Numbered from the stretch's first letter, positions 8,713 through 17,289 are shown. The stretch is DNA of 64,000 nucleotides from Streptomyces ortus (GCF_026341275.1 NZ_JAIFZO010000002.1:6850118-6914117), one strand, 5' to 3'. Numbers and translations are program-made. The notes: generated from the sequence alone by a model not told the origin.

Positions 8713-8771
8713 TGGTGCGGGCCCGGTCGTCGAGCCGGTCCGTTCAGGGTGTGCAACGCCGGACCGGCCGA

Positions 8772-9044
8772 TCAGGAACGGTCTCCCCGGTGCCTGCGGA
8801 CACGTTCGTCCAGGGGGAGGGCCGTCTCGCGGAGCCCGTTGACGGATCCGCACGCCATGCGCGCGCAGGTTCCGTGGCAGGCGAGGATCTGTCCGCCGTC
8901 GTGGTGGGCGACCACCACGGCCTCGGGGTCGGGTGCGTTCCGGTAGTCGGTGCCGCACATGAGGCAGGCCAGTCCGGAGAGCATCTCGGCGGTGGGTTCG
9001 GGGCGGCCTCGACGGTGGCCGGAGATCGCGTCCTGTGAGTACAT
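8772..9044 (-). CDS. small Cys-rich protein, possible zinc-binding
   Basis: A 90-residue frame starting MYSQDAISGHRRGRP at ATG 9044, with GAGGA about 13 bases upstream. It contains CLMCGTDYR (Cys27, Cys30) and CHGTCARMACG (Cys56, Cys60, Cys65), an arrangement that could hold a structural zinc. No family was recognised. It lies 134 bases upstream of the carboxyethyl-ornithine synthase-like gene on the same strand, and the tandem repeats lie between them. Confidence 0.6.
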   Translation of the reverse strand: MYSQDAISGHRRGRPEPTAEMLSGLACLMCGTDYRNAPDPEAVVVAHHDGGQILACHGTCARMACGSVNGLRETALPLDERVRRHRGDRS

Positions 9045-9394
9045 GTGTCCCGTGTCCTCTGTGTTCGGGTCTGGTCGGACCGTGCACGAGGCTCCCGGAG
9101 GCCCGGGGGCGTCCGAAGAGCTGGGAGGGTCGCTATCGCCGGGTGCGGAAGGGGCTGCGGGAGAGGGCGGGACGGTACGAGCCAGAAGGCATCGTGCGGC
9201 TCATTTCCGGCCGGATTCGATCTGCGTCGGCCATTGCCGTTCTCCGAGTGCGACGCCGAAACGGATGACGGCATACGAGGTGCGCCCGGTGACGTAACCG
9301 TACTCCCTTCCCCATGCGGCGCCGACCTGCCGGGGAGAGGCCGAAGCCGGGCTCCCCGGCGGACGTCCCGCCTGTACCTCCCCCGGGGCCACGG
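9045..9394. other. gene-free stretch
   Basis: About 350 bases between the start of the small Cys-rich gene and the stop of the response regulator, both on the minus strand. It should hold the promoter of the Cys-rich gene. I see no convincing coding sequence, hairpin terminator or paired promoter hexamers. Confidence 0.5.
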
Positions 9395-10066
9395 TCACCG
9401 AGGGCTGCGCGGCACCACCAGCCCGCAGTCGTACGCCAGGATGACCGCCTGCACCCGGTCGCGGAGCCCGTACTTCTCCAGGATGTGCGCGATGTGCGTC
9501 TTGACCGTCGTCTCTCCCACGCCCAGTTCCAGCGCGATCTCCGCGTTGGACAGGCCACGGGTCAGGGCCCGCAGGACGTCGAGTTCACGGCTGGTGAGCG
9601 CGCCGAGGCGGGACGGCACGTCCGGGGACGCGGGCGCGCCGAGATGGGCGAAACGGTCGAGCAGCCGGTGGGTGACCCGGGGCGAGAGCACGGCGTCACC
9701 GGCGGCCACGGTACGGATGGCGCCGACGAGCGAGTCGGCCGGGCCGTCCTTGACGAGGAAGGCGCTGGCCCCCGCGCGCAGGGCGTCCACCACGTGCGCG
9801 TCCAGGTCGAAGGTGGTCAGGATGACGACGCGGCTCGGCGAGCCCGACTCCGCGATACGGCGTGTGGCCTCGACGCCGTCCATGTTCGGCATCCGGATGT
9901 CCATCAGGACGATGTCCGGGCACAGGGACCGGGCGCTCTCGACGGCGGCGACGCCGTCCGCCGCCTCACCGACGACCGTGATGTCCGGTTCTGCTTCGAG
10001 GATGAGCCGGAAACCCGTCCGGATCATCGGCTGGTCATCGACCAGCAGGACGCGGATGGTCTGCAT
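9395..10066 (-). CDS. NarL/FixJ-family response regulator
   Basis: A 223-residue protein starting MQTIRVLLVDDQPMIRTG. The receiver domain has the acidic pair (VDDQ), phosphoacceptor Asp in DIVLMDIRMPNMDG (about residue 54), the Thr of VVILTTFD and the Lys of FLVKDGPA. A LuxR-type helix-turn-helix follows (LTSRELDVLRALTRGLSNAEIALELGV). It is the cognate partner of the histidine kinase whose gene overlaps its start by 32 bases, so the pair is translationally coupled. The target genes are not evident; nothing divergent lies next to it. Confidence 0.95.
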   Translation of the reverse strand: MQTIRVLLVDDQPMIRTGFRLILEAEPDITVVGEAADGVAAVESARSLCPDIVLMDIRMPNMDGVEATRRIAESGSPSRVVILTTFDLDAHVVDALRAGASAFLVKDGPADSLVGAIRTVAAGDAVLSPRVTHRLLDRFAHLGAPASPDVPSRLGALTSRELDVLRALTRGLSNAEIALELGVGETTVKTHIAHILEKYGLRDRVQAVILAYDCGLVVPRSPR

Positions 10067-11411
10067 GCGGGGGATGCCCTTCGTAGTGCCCTGAGATGTC
10101 GTAAGAGGGATCGTCCGGTGCCGATGACTGTGACTGTCTCTGCGTCTGCGTCTGCGTCTGCGTCTGGGGCGGTGCCGGCAGCGGTACGACGGCGTGCACG
10201 CAGAAACCGCCGCCCGGACGCGGGCCGGTGTGCAGCGAACCGCCCACGGCACCGATGCGTTCCCGCATGCCGAGCAGTCCGTGACCGGGTCCGTCGGGCA
10301 GGCCGGCCGGGCGCGGCGGCGCCCCCTCGCCCGGCCGGGGCCCGTCGTCGCAGAGCCGGACGGTGAGCCGCCGGTGCCTGCGCTCCCAGGCGACGGTCAG
10401 TTCGGCGTGGGTGTGCCCGGCGTGCTTGAGCGTGTTGGTGAGGCCCTCCTGCACGATCCGGTAGACGGTCAGATGCGAGCCGGCCGGCAGCTCGGCGGGT
10501 GTCCCGGTCGTCGTGAAGTCCACGGTGAGGCCCGCCGCGCGCACCGCGTCCACCAGCGCGGGCAGCGCCTCCACGGTGGGCTGGGGCGGCTCCTTGCTCG
10601 GATCGGCGTCCGCCTCGTCCTCCGTACGGAGCACGTCGAGGAGTCTGCGCAGCTCGGTGACGGTCGCCCGGCCCGTCTCCTCGATCGTGCCGTGCAGTTC
10701 GTGGGCCTTGTCGCCGTCGCGGTCCTGGATCCGGTCGGCGGCGATCGTCTGGACGACCATCAGGCTGACGTTGTGCGCCACGATGTCGTGCAGCTCCCGG
10801 GCGATGCGGGCCCGCTCCTCCATGACGGCGGCGCGCGCGTTGGCCTCCTGCGCGCGTTCGAGCGCGGCGGCCCGCTCCAGTGCCTGGTCGCGGATGGCGG
10901 CGCGGGCCCGGGTCAGCCGGCCGAGCGCCCAGGCGCCGACCAGCAGCACGGAATCCGCCAGCAGGGTGGCGATGCGGTGCCCGTCCGGGGCGAGGACCGC
11001 CTCGGTGACGGCCGCGGCCGGGATGACGACGGCCACGACCAGGGTGGCCGTCCTGGGCGTGCCCCGCCGGGCGGTCAGCAGGACGGCCGTGGCCACGCCC
11101 AGGTAGGAGGGCCCGATGGAGGTGCCCTGTGGACCCGACAGGTGCGGGATGTAGTGCCGTGCCTGGATCGCGGCCACCGCCGCCGTCATGACCAGCAGCA
11201 CCGGCAGGGGGAACCGCCGGTGGACGGCCAGCGGCAGTGCGGACAGCAGGGCGAGTACGAAGAACAGGGCGTCCGGGGTGCGCAGCTGGGGCGCGGCGGA
11301 CGGCAGCGGCGCGAGCGGCACGAACGCCCCCGCGGTGAAGAGCAGGGCCAGACCCGCGTCCGTGACGGCGGGGGGCACGCGCCGTCCGGCGAACGAGTCC
11401 ATCAGGGTCAT
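10035..11411 (-). CDS. sensor histidine kinase, HisKA_3 (NarX/DesK) type
   Basis: With ATG 11411 (MTLMDSFAGRR; ATG 11402 is an alternative, neither with a strong ribosome site) the protein has 458 residues. Four or five N-terminal membrane helices lie in about residues 20-170. They are followed by a coiled segment and the phosphoacceptor helix ERARIARELHDIVAHNVSLMV. The ATP-binding domain has YRIVQEGLTNTLKHAG, VRLCDDG and GHGLLGMRERI motifs. It phosphorylates the response regulator encoded immediately downstream. The C-terminus carries a QTQTQTQTQRQSQS tail encoded by a hexanucleotide repeat, just before the overlap with the regulator gene. Confidence 0.93.
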   Translation of the reverse strand: MTLMDSFAGRRVPPAVTDAGLALLFTAGAFVPLAPLPSAAPQLRTPDALFFVLALLSALPLAVHRRFPLPVLLVMTAAVAAIQARHYIPHLSGPQGTSIGPSYLGVATAVLLTARRGTPRTATLVVAVVIPAAAVTEAVLAPDGHRIATLLADSVLLVGAWALGRLTRARAAIRDQALERAAALERAQEANARAAVMEERARIARELHDIVAHNVSLMVVQTIAADRIQDRDGDKAHELHGTIEETGRATVTELRRLLDVLRTEDEADADPSKEPPQPTVEALPALVDAVRAAGLTVDFTTTGTPAELPAGSHLTVYRIVQEGLTNTLKHAGHTHAELTVAWERRHRRLTVRLCDDGPRPGEGAPPRPAGLPDGPGHGLLGMRERIGAVGGSLHTGPRPGGGFCVHAVVPLPAPPQTQTQTQTQRQSQSSAPDDPSYDISGHYEGHPPHADHPRPAGR

Positions 11412-11535
11412 GACCACCACGGTAGACGGCTCACCGGGGCCGGCCCTCTGGCCCGGGGAGGAACGGTTTCCGGCCGCCTCCTCCGTGCAGGCATCCTCCG
11501 CAGGGAGGAGGGCCCGCGGGGCCCGGAGGGGCACC

Positions 11536-12114
11536 TCAGCGGGTGGCGCGTACGCCGTCCAGGGCGATGGACATGACGCGGTCGCGCTGGGTGTCGTCGT
11601 CGTAGGTCGTCGCGGTGATGCCCGCGACCATGCGCAGCAGGTCCGAGAACGTCATGTCCGTACGGGCCTCGCCGGCACGCTGGGCCCGCTCGAACAGCGG
11701 GGTGCCGGCCGCGTACATCGACTCGCGGCAGGTGACGAAGATGGCCGACTCGTTGTTCAGGGCCTCCAGCACGGCCCGCTTGGTCACCATGTACCCGGCG
11801 AACCGGTCCAGCCAGGTTGTCAGCGCCTCCCACGGTTCCAGGTCCGCGACCTCGCGGGCGACCTCGCACAGCGACTCGACCTCGCCTGCGTACAGGCTCT
11901 CGAAGAGGTGTCTGCGGGTGGGGAAGTTGCGGTAGAGCGTGCCGATGCCGACGCCCGCGCGACGGGCGATGTCCTCCAGGGAGGCTTCCGCGCCGTGCTC
12001 CGCGAAGGCCTCGCGGGCGGCGGCGAGCAGCGCGTCGTAGTTGCGCGCCGCGTCCTTGCGGTGGGGTCGCCGGGTCGCGACGATCTCGCTGACGGGGAAC
12101 GACTGGGCGCTCAC
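11536..12114 (-). CDS. TetR-family transcriptional repressor
   Basis: A 192-residue regulator starting at GTG 12114 (MSAQSFPVSEIVATRRPHRK), with GGGAGG about 8 bases upstream. The N-terminal helix-turn-helix is clear: ARNYDALLAAAREAFAEHGAEASLEDIARRAGVGIGTLYRNFPTRRHLF, about residues 24-70. The C-terminal ligand-binding half has no recognised specificity. It is divergent from an MFS efflux gene and the 350-base space holds two inverted repeats next to its own start. The likely role is repression of itself and of the transporter, relieved by a drug-like ligand. Confidence 0.93.
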   Translation of the reverse strand: MSAQSFPVSEIVATRRPHRKDAARNYDALLAAAREAFAEHGAEASLEDIARRAGVGIGTLYRNFPTRRHLFESLYAGEVESLCEVAREVADLEPWEALTTWLDRFAGYMVTKRAVLEALNNESAIFVTCRESMYAAGTPLFERAQRAGEARTDMTFSDLLRMVAGITATTYDDDTQRDRVMSIALDGVRATR

Positions 12115-12143
12115 GTGCTGCCTCCCGGCGGGACGAGGTTGAA

Positions 12144-12184
12144 GCGGAGGTCCGCCTCCGCTACAGTGGAGGGGTACCTCCACT
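12144..12184. promoter_or_regulatory. double inverted-repeat operator of the TetR/MFS pair
   Basis: Two perfect inverted repeats lie in tandem, 30-70 bases from the repressor start: GCGGAGG-TCCG-CCTCCGC (12144-12161) and AGTGGAGG-GGTA-CCTCCACT (12165-12184). Both share a GGAGG...CCTCC core with a 4-base spacer and are offset by about two helical turns. This suits binding of two TetR dimers. The remaining 280 bases up to the MFS start contain no gene that I can support. Confidence 0.7.
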
Positions 12185-12468
12185 TTAGCAGTGCGGGGTG
12201 CGTCCACCGGGGACACGTGCGGCCGCACGCGCCGTCGGCGCGACGCCACCCCGTCTCCGTCCGGGCCCCGCGCCGAGCGCACCGCCCGTATCCCAGACAC
12301 TCCCTGACACCTTCCGCGACCTTCCCTGCTCCCGGCTGCCGCTTCCGGCCGCGCTCGAACAGGGGCCCGTCCCACGACCACCGCCGCGTCCCGCGCCGCT
12401 CCGGCATGCGCGGACGGCGGGAACGTGACGAGGGGACCCGGGCCGCAACCAGTTCGGAGAGGCTTTTC

Positions 12469-13956
12469 ATGCCCCGCAAGTCCACCCGCCTCACCTTCGC
12501 GGTCCTCGCGACCGGTGCGGGCGTCTTCTCCATGCTGCAGTCGCTGATCGCGCCGGCCCTGCCGACCGTCCAGCACGAACTGCACACCTCGCAGTCCACC
12601 GCCACCTGGGTGATGACGGCGTACCTGCTGTCGGCCTCGGTCTTCACGCCGATCCTCGGCCGGGTCGGCGACCTCATCGGCAAGAAGCGCACCCTCGTCG
12701 CCGTCCTGGTGACCGTGCTGGTCGGCTGTCTGATCGCCGCGCTCGCCCCGACCATCGGCGTACTGATCGTCGCCCGGGTAGTCCAGGGCATAGGCGGCGC
12801 GCTGTTCCCGCTGTCCTTCGGCATCATCCGTGACGAGTTCGCCGCGTCCCGGGTGAGCCCCAGCATCAGCAACCTGTCCGCCGTGATCGCCGCGGGCGGC
12901 GGTGTCGGCATGGTCGCGGCCGGTCCCATCGTGAGCGCGCTCGACTACCGGTGGCTGTTCTGGCTGCCCGTCGGAGTGGTCGCGGTGACCGTCCTCATCG
13001 CCGTTCGTTACGTGCCCGAGTCGCCCGGGCGGGCCGAGGGCCGGGTGAACTGGCTCGGCGCGATCCTGCTCTCGGCGTGGCTGGTGGCACTGCTGCTGCC
13101 GCTCAGCCAGGCGACCCGCTGGGGCTGGGGCTCGGGCCGGGTGATCGCCCTGTTCGCCGCCGCGGTCGTCCTCTTCGTCCTGTGGCTGCTCGCCGAGGCA
13201 CGCTCCCGCTCGCCGCTCATCGACCTGAAGGTCATGCGACTGCCCGCCGTGTGGACCACCAACACCGCCGCGCTGCTGTTCGGCGCGGGCATGTACTCGA
13301 TCTGGTCCTTCCTGCCCGCCTTCGTCCAGACACCCAGCTCCGCCGGATACGGATTCGGCGCGAGCGTGACCGCGTCCGGACTGCTCATGCTGCCGATGCT
13401 GGTCGCCATGTTCTTCTCGGGCATCCTGAGCGGCCGGCTGGAGCCGGTGGTGGGCGCCAAGAAGCTGCTCACGACCGGTGCCGCGCTCGGTGCGGTCGCC
13501 TGCGGATTCCTCGCCCTGTGGCACGACGAGCAGTGGCAGGTGGCCTTCGTGTCAGGCGTGTTCGGCCTCGGCATCGGCCTCGCGTTCGCCTCGATGGCCA
13601 ACCTGATCGTGGGCAGCGTCCCGGCCGAGCAGACCGGCGCCGCGACCGGGATGAACGCCAACATCCGCACCATCGGGGGGTCCATCGGCGCCGCGGTCAC
13701 CAGCGTCCTGGTCACCGGCCACCTGCAGTCCTCGGGTCTGCCGGAGGCCTCCGGCTACACCCACGGGTTCACCCTGCTGGCCCTGCTGCTCCTGGGCGCG
13801 GCACTGGCCGCGCTGCTCGTCCCGGTCCGGCACGTACGCCGTATCGCCGGCGCGCCCCGTGCCACCGGCGACCGGGGACCGGACGCGGACCTGGGCGTGG
13901 AGCTCGACCTGGCGCGTACGAACCAGGAGACCGTCGCCCCCGCCGTACGCAACTGA
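12469..13956 (+). CDS. MFS drug efflux transporter, DHA2/EmrB-QacA-like
   Basis: A 495-residue membrane protein starting MPRKSTRLTFAVLATGAG at ATG 12469, with GGAGAGG about 7 bases upstream. It has MFS loop motifs GRVGDLIGKKRTL (motif A), VVQGIGGALFPLSFGIIRDEF (motif B/C region) and about 14 hydrophobic segments, matching the DHA2 family of proton-driven exporters. The last 40 residues form a hydrophilic cytoplasmic tail. It is divergent from the TetR gene and is its likely target. The substrate is unknown. Confidence 0.92.
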   Translation: MPRKSTRLTFAVLATGAGVFSMLQSLIAPALPTVQHELHTSQSTATWVMTAYLLSASVFTPILGRVGDLIGKKRTLVAVLVTVLVGCLIAALAPTIGVLIVARVVQGIGGALFPLSFGIIRDEFAASRVSPSISNLSAVIAAGGGVGMVAAGPIVSALDYRWLFWLPVGVVAVTVLIAVRYVPESPGRAEGRVNWLGAILLSAWLVALLLPLSQATRWGWGSGRVIALFAAAVVLFVLWLLAEARSRSPLIDLKVMRLPAVWTTNTAALLFGAGMYSIWSFLPAFVQTPSSAGYGFGASVTASGLLMLPMLVAMFFSGILSGRLEPVVGAKKLLTTGAALGAVACGFLALWHDEQWQVAFVSGVFGLGIGLAFASMANLIVGSVPAEQTGAATGMNANIRTIGGSIGAAVTSVLVTGHLQSSGLPEASGYTHGFTLLALLLLGAALAALLVPVRHVRRIAGAPRATGDRGPDADLGVELDLARTNQETVAPAVRN

Positions 13957-13993
13957 CGTCACCGGACGCGACCGGTCCCGGACGCACCTGACG

Positions 13994-14899
13994 TCACTGG
14001 TCCTCCACGGCCCGGCGGCTCTCGGAGCCGGCCGGGTCCCGGTCCGCCTCGCCGGACGCCGTCAAGCTCCCCAGGATGGCGAGCAGTTCGGCGTCCCGGC
14101 TGCCCGGCGCGGCCTGGAAGACCTTCAGGACCAGACCGTCCGCCCCGACGATGCCCAGTTTGCTGGCGTACAGCTCGAAGTCGCCGACCTTCGGATGCCG
14201 CAGCCGCAGGACACGTGACTGCTTGGGGTGCACGTCGTGGCGGCCCCACAGCTGCCGGAAGCGCTCACTGCGTACGGACAGCTCGCCCACGAGTTCCACC
14301 AGGCGGGGATCGTCGACGTCGGGCCCGACATTGGCCCGCAGCGCGGCGACCCCCGCCTCGGTCAGTTGGTCCCAGTCCCGGCGCAGCTCCCGTTCGCTCG
14401 GGTCGAGGAGGACGGCCCGCATGATGTTGCTGCCGGGAGCGTGGTTCGGGGACAGGGCCTGGGCCAGCGCGTTGGCGGCCAGCACGTCGGTGAACTTGTT
14501 CTCGACGTAGGCGGGCACGTTCGGCCAGGCCTCCATGAGCTGGAGGATGTCGGGCGGCACGGTCTGGGGCCGGTGTGCGGCCCCGCGACCGGCGGCGGCA
14601 CCCGCCCTGTGCGCCTGGGAGGGCCGGACCTGGGCCAGAGCGATCAGGTGTGCGGTGGCGTCGGCGTCCAGCTGGAGGACGTCGGCCAGGGCTTCGAGCA
14701 CCTGGAGCGAGGGATTGCGGTCGCGGCCCTGTTCCAGGCGCAAGTAGTAGTCGGCGCTGATGCCGGAGAGCATCGCGACCTCCTCGCGGCGCAGGCCCGG
14801 GACGCGCCGCAGCCCACCGCCGCGGATACCGGCGTCCTGTGGCCGCACCAGGGCCCGGCGGGCGCGCAGGAACTCTCCGAGGACGTTCGTGCCGTTCAT
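13994..14899 (-). CDS. XRE-family regulator with MmyB-like ligand domain
   Basis: A 301-residue protein starting MNGTNVLGEFLRARRALV. An N-terminal helix-turn-helix (RREEVAMLSGISADYYLRLEQGRDRNPSLQVLEALADVLQL, residues about 40-80) is followed by the MmyB-type PAS-like domain (VPAYVENKFTDVLAANALAQALS; RDWDQLTEAGVAALRANVG). This architecture is common in streptomycete regulators that sit divergent to an oxidoreductase gene, as here with the aldo-keto reductase 140 bases away. It probably represses that gene in response to a small ligand. Confidence 0.92.
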   Translation of the reverse strand: MNGTNVLGEFLRARRALVRPQDAGIRGGGLRRVPGLRREEVAMLSGISADYYLRLEQGRDRNPSLQVLEALADVLQLDADATAHLIALAQVRPSQAHRAGAAAGRGAAHRPQTVPPDILQLMEAWPNVPAYVENKFTDVLAANALAQALSPNHAPGSNIMRAVLLDPSERELRRDWDQLTEAGVAALRANVGPDVDDPRLVELVGELSVRSERFRQLWGRHDVHPKQSRVLRLRHPKVGDFELYASKLGIVGADGLVLKVFQAAPGSRDAELLAILGSLTASGEADRDPAGSESRRAVEDQ

Positions 14900-15039
14900 G
14901 ACTCCACCGTAGTTCCGCCCCGGCGCGGGTGACTGTCCCTGTCACTCCCAGGAACAGCGGGGTACTGCCGTCCGCCTCCGGCCGCGCGCAGAGTCGAGAA
15001 GCACGGCATGAAGAAAGAGACACACCGAGAGGCATCACC

Positions 15040-15912
15040 ATGACGGACGTGACCGGACCGCTCCCCGGCTCCACCCTGACCCTGGCCGACGACCTGACCC
15101 TCACCCGCATGGGGTACGGGGCCATGCAGCTGGCGGGCCCCAACGCGTTCGGGCCGCCCAGGGACCGGGACGAGGCCGTCGCGGTGCTGCGGGAGGCCGT
15201 CGAGCGGGGCATCACCCACATCGACACCAGTGACTTCTACGGGCCCTACGTGGTCAACGAGATCATCAAGGAGGCCCTGTACCCCTACCCCGACGACCTG
15301 CGCATCGTGACCAAGGTCGGCGCCCGCCGCGGCGACGACGGCGCCTGGATCTTCGCGCGGGAACCCGAGCAGCTCAAGGCCCAGGTCCGGGAGAACCTCC
15401 AGCGCCTCGGCGTGGCGGCCCTCGACGTGGTGAACCTGCGCGTCGGGTCCGTCGAGGGCACGGACGAGGAGCCGCTGAGCGACCAGTTCGGCGCACTCGC
15501 CGAGCTGCGCGAGCAGGGGCTGATCCGGCACCTCGGCGTCAGCTCGGTCTCGGCCGCCCAACTGACCGAGGCGCAGGCCATCGCACCGGTCGTCACCGTG
15601 CAGAACCTCTACAACCTGGCCAACCGCCAGGACGACGCGCTCGTCGAGCGGTGCGCGGCGGAGGGGATCGCGTTCGCGCCGTTCTTCCCGCTCGGCGGCT
15701 TCAGCCCGCTTCAGTCGTCGATCCTGACGGACGTCGCCGCGCGACTGGAGGCGTCACCCCAGCAGGTGGCCCTCGCCTGGCTGCTGCAGCGCTCGCCGTC
15801 GATCGTCCTGATCCCGGGTACGTCGTCGCGGGCGCACCTCCGCGAGAACATCGCGGCGGCGGACCTGATCCTCCCGGACGAGGAGATCGCCGAGCTGGAC
15901 AAGATCGCGTAA
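15040..15912 (+). CDS. aldo/keto reductase
   Basis: A 290-residue oxidoreductase starting MTDVTGPLPGSTLTLADDLT, with GAGAGG 7 bases upstream. It has the (beta/alpha)8 family features: GYGAMQLAG near the N-terminus, the catalytic Asp/Tyr segment HIDTSDFYGP, Lys in IVTKVGARRG, and the NADPH-binding end LIPGTSSRAHLREN. The usual catalytic His is replaced in VVNLRVGSVEG (family LHxP...), a change seen in several actinobacterial members. It reduces carbonyls with NADPH; the substrate is unknown. The divergent XRE gene is its likely regulator. Confidence 0.9.
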   Translation: MTDVTGPLPGSTLTLADDLTLTRMGYGAMQLAGPNAFGPPRDRDEAVAVLREAVERGITHIDTSDFYGPYVVNEIIKEALYPYPDDLRIVTKVGARRGDDGAWIFAREPEQLKAQVRENLQRLGVAALDVVNLRVGSVEGTDEEPLSDQFGALAELREQGLIRHLGVSSVSAAQLTEAQAIAPVVTVQNLYNLANRQDDALVERCAAEGIAFAPFFPLGGFSPLQSSILTDVAARLEASPQQVALAWLLQRSPSIVLIPGTSSRAHLRENIAAADLILPDEEIAELDKIA

Positions 15913-15967
15913 GGGATTCCCACCCCGGGCGGCGCCCTGATCGGCGCCGGCCCACCCCCACCACCTG

Positions 15968-16071
15968 AGGGGCGCGGGGAACTGCGCGACCTGGCCCTTA
16001 CCGACCCGCAGCCGACGTCCTACGCCGCCTGCGGGTCAGCAGGGGCTGAGCGCGCAGTTCCCCGCGCCCCT
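15968..16071. repeat. hairpin repeat with GCGCAGTTCCCCGCGCC arms
   Basis: A perfect 21-base inverted repeat: left arm 15968-15988 (containing GGGGCGCGGGGAACTGCGCG) and right arm 16051-16071, separated by 62 bases. Shorter or variant copies of the same core occur at about 33.77, 41.05 and 49.32 kb. Here it could also act as a transcription terminator after the aldo/keto reductase gene. Confidence 0.85.
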
Positions 16072-16123
16072 CACGGGGCTGTCGGTGGCGGCACGCCGAC
16101 ACCGGGCACCGCGGACCCGCGCC

Positions 16124-16188
16124 AGGGTCTGTCCGACAATTCCCGTCTGCCGCGCGACGGGCGACGACGGGAGTTACGGGACAGCCCT
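16124..16188. repeat. short degenerate relative of the adjacent MITE-like element
   Basis: AGGGTCTGTCCGACAATTCC (from 16124) differs at one base from the left end of the element starting at 16189. After about 40 bases the sequence GACGGGAGTTACGGGACAGC (from 16167) resembles its inverted end with several changes. It looks like an internally deleted copy lying head to tail with the full copy. Confidence 0.55.
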
Positions 16189-16365
16189 TAGGGTCTGTCT
16201 GACAATTCCCGTCTGCCGCGCGGCGCCATGCACGCACTCTCGCCGCACCGGGCGCAGAGCCAAGTACGTCCAGTACGAGGCTCTACGCCCGGCACACCGA
16301 GAGCACGCACCTGACGCCGCGCAGCCGCCCTACGGGCGACGACGGGAATTGTCAGACAGACCCTA
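16189..16365. mobile_element. MITE-like long hairpin element, 177 bp
   Basis: The ends are a perfect 25-base inverted repeat (16189-16213 and 16341-16365; terminal TAGGGTCTGTCTGACAATTC). The interior is also an imperfect palindrome: for example GGGCGCAGAGCC near 16250 pairs with GGCTCTACGCCC near 16280, so the whole element can fold on itself around a central AGTACGTCCAGTACG. It has no coding capacity. Both ends carry a terminal TA, which could be a TA target duplication as made by IS630/Tc1-type transposases. The right end reaches into the adjacent gene and supplies its stop codon. Confidence 0.7.
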
Positions 16366-17145
16366 GGGCGCACCCACCGCCGCCGGCTCCAGGACGAGGT
16401 CCACCTCGGTCGGCGCCACGTCGCCCCCGGCAGGACTCCGCGTGTGCCACAGCCACCCGATGTCCCGCCCGAACGACCAGGTCAGCAGGGCCAGCGCCAG
16501 GGCGACGACCCCGAACGTCAGGGCGTACGGGAGGATTCCCGAGCCCGCGAGGAGCAGCAGGACTCCCTGCAGCGCGGCCACCGTCTTGCGCGCGGTGCTC
16601 GGCGGGAGCGCGTTGTTCAGCCAGGGCAGGAACCTGGCGGCGGCCACGAACGCGTACCGCATACCGCCGATGACGAGGGCCCACGGCCCCACCGTCGTGG
16701 CGACGTACACGCTGAGCACCAGGATGAGGAACGCGTCGACCTCCATGTCGAAGCGCGCCCCCAGCGCCGTGGAGGAGCCGGTGCGCCGGGCGACCTTGCC
16801 GTCGACCGCGTCGAGGATCAGGGCCATCGCGGTGAGCGCCACCAGGACCGTGACCGGCGGCGGGCTCTGGAAGGAGTCGGCGACCAGGGCGGTCACCCCG
16901 CCGACCAGGGTCGCCCGGCCGAGCGTCACACGGTTGGCGGCTCCGAAGGAGCGGGGCCGCGTGCGGTGCAGGGCGCGTGAGAGCACCGCCCAGGTCGCGA
17001 GTCCGAACGTCAGCCCGGTGAGCCACCCTGCGGGGCCCAGGCCGATCGCCGTGCCGAGCACAGTCAGCAGCAGCAGCTGTACGCCCGCTCCCACGGCCGT
17101 CTCCTGCTGCAAGAGCCTCGCGTCGTACGTGTTGTTCAGGGCCAC
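16363..17145 (-). CDS. CDP-alcohol phosphatidyltransferase family protein
   Basis: A 260-residue integral membrane enzyme starting at GTG 17145 (MALNNTYDARLLQQ), with GGAGGA about 9 bases upstream. The family signature DG-x2-AR-x8-G-x3-D-x3-D is complete: DGKVARRTGSSTALGARFD followed by MEVD, about residues 115-137, with six or so helices around it. Such enzymes transfer a phospho-alcohol from CDP-diacylglycerol or CDP-alcohol. It is divergent from the dehydrogenase that opens the GTP-derived cluster and probably belongs to it. The stop codon TAG lies within the last bases of the MITE-like element, so the C-terminus may have been changed by the insertion. Confidence 0.9.
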   Translation of the reverse strand: MALNNTYDARLLQQETAVGAGVQLLLLTVLGTAIGLGPAGWLTGLTFGLATWAVLSRALHRTRPRSFGAANRVTLGRATLVGGVTALVADSFQSPPPVTVLVALTAMALILDAVDGKVARRTGSSTALGARFDMEVDAFLILVLSVYVATTVGPWALVIGGMRYAFVAAARFLPWLNNALPPSTARKTVAALQGVLLLLAGSGILPYALTFGVVALALALLTWSFGRDIGWLWHTRSPAGGDVAPTEVDLVLEPAAVGAP

Positions 17146-17289
17146 CGCACATCCTCCGGCCAGGTGACAGATTCGATCATTGCCGCGTACCTTGTGCGCG
17201 GCTTCGCAAAGGTCGGTACGTGGCCCGCCGCCCGATCGTTCAGCCCGTTCGCTCAGCCGATTCACATGAACCACTCAGGAGGATGCCGA

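Noticed and set aside
9133..9558. Possible 141-codon minus-strand gene between the Cys-rich gene and the response regulator
   Set aside because: It overlaps the 3' end of the response regulator in another frame, is Arg/Trp-rich and has no recognisable domain.
13950..14000. Two TGACGTCA palindromes around the convergent stops of the MFS and XRE genes
   Set aside because: They include the stop codons and have no promoter context; probably coincidence.
16085..16366. Short frames inside the hairpin repeats at 16.0-16.4 kb
   Set aside because: They are translations of inverted repeat DNA; no transposase motif is present.
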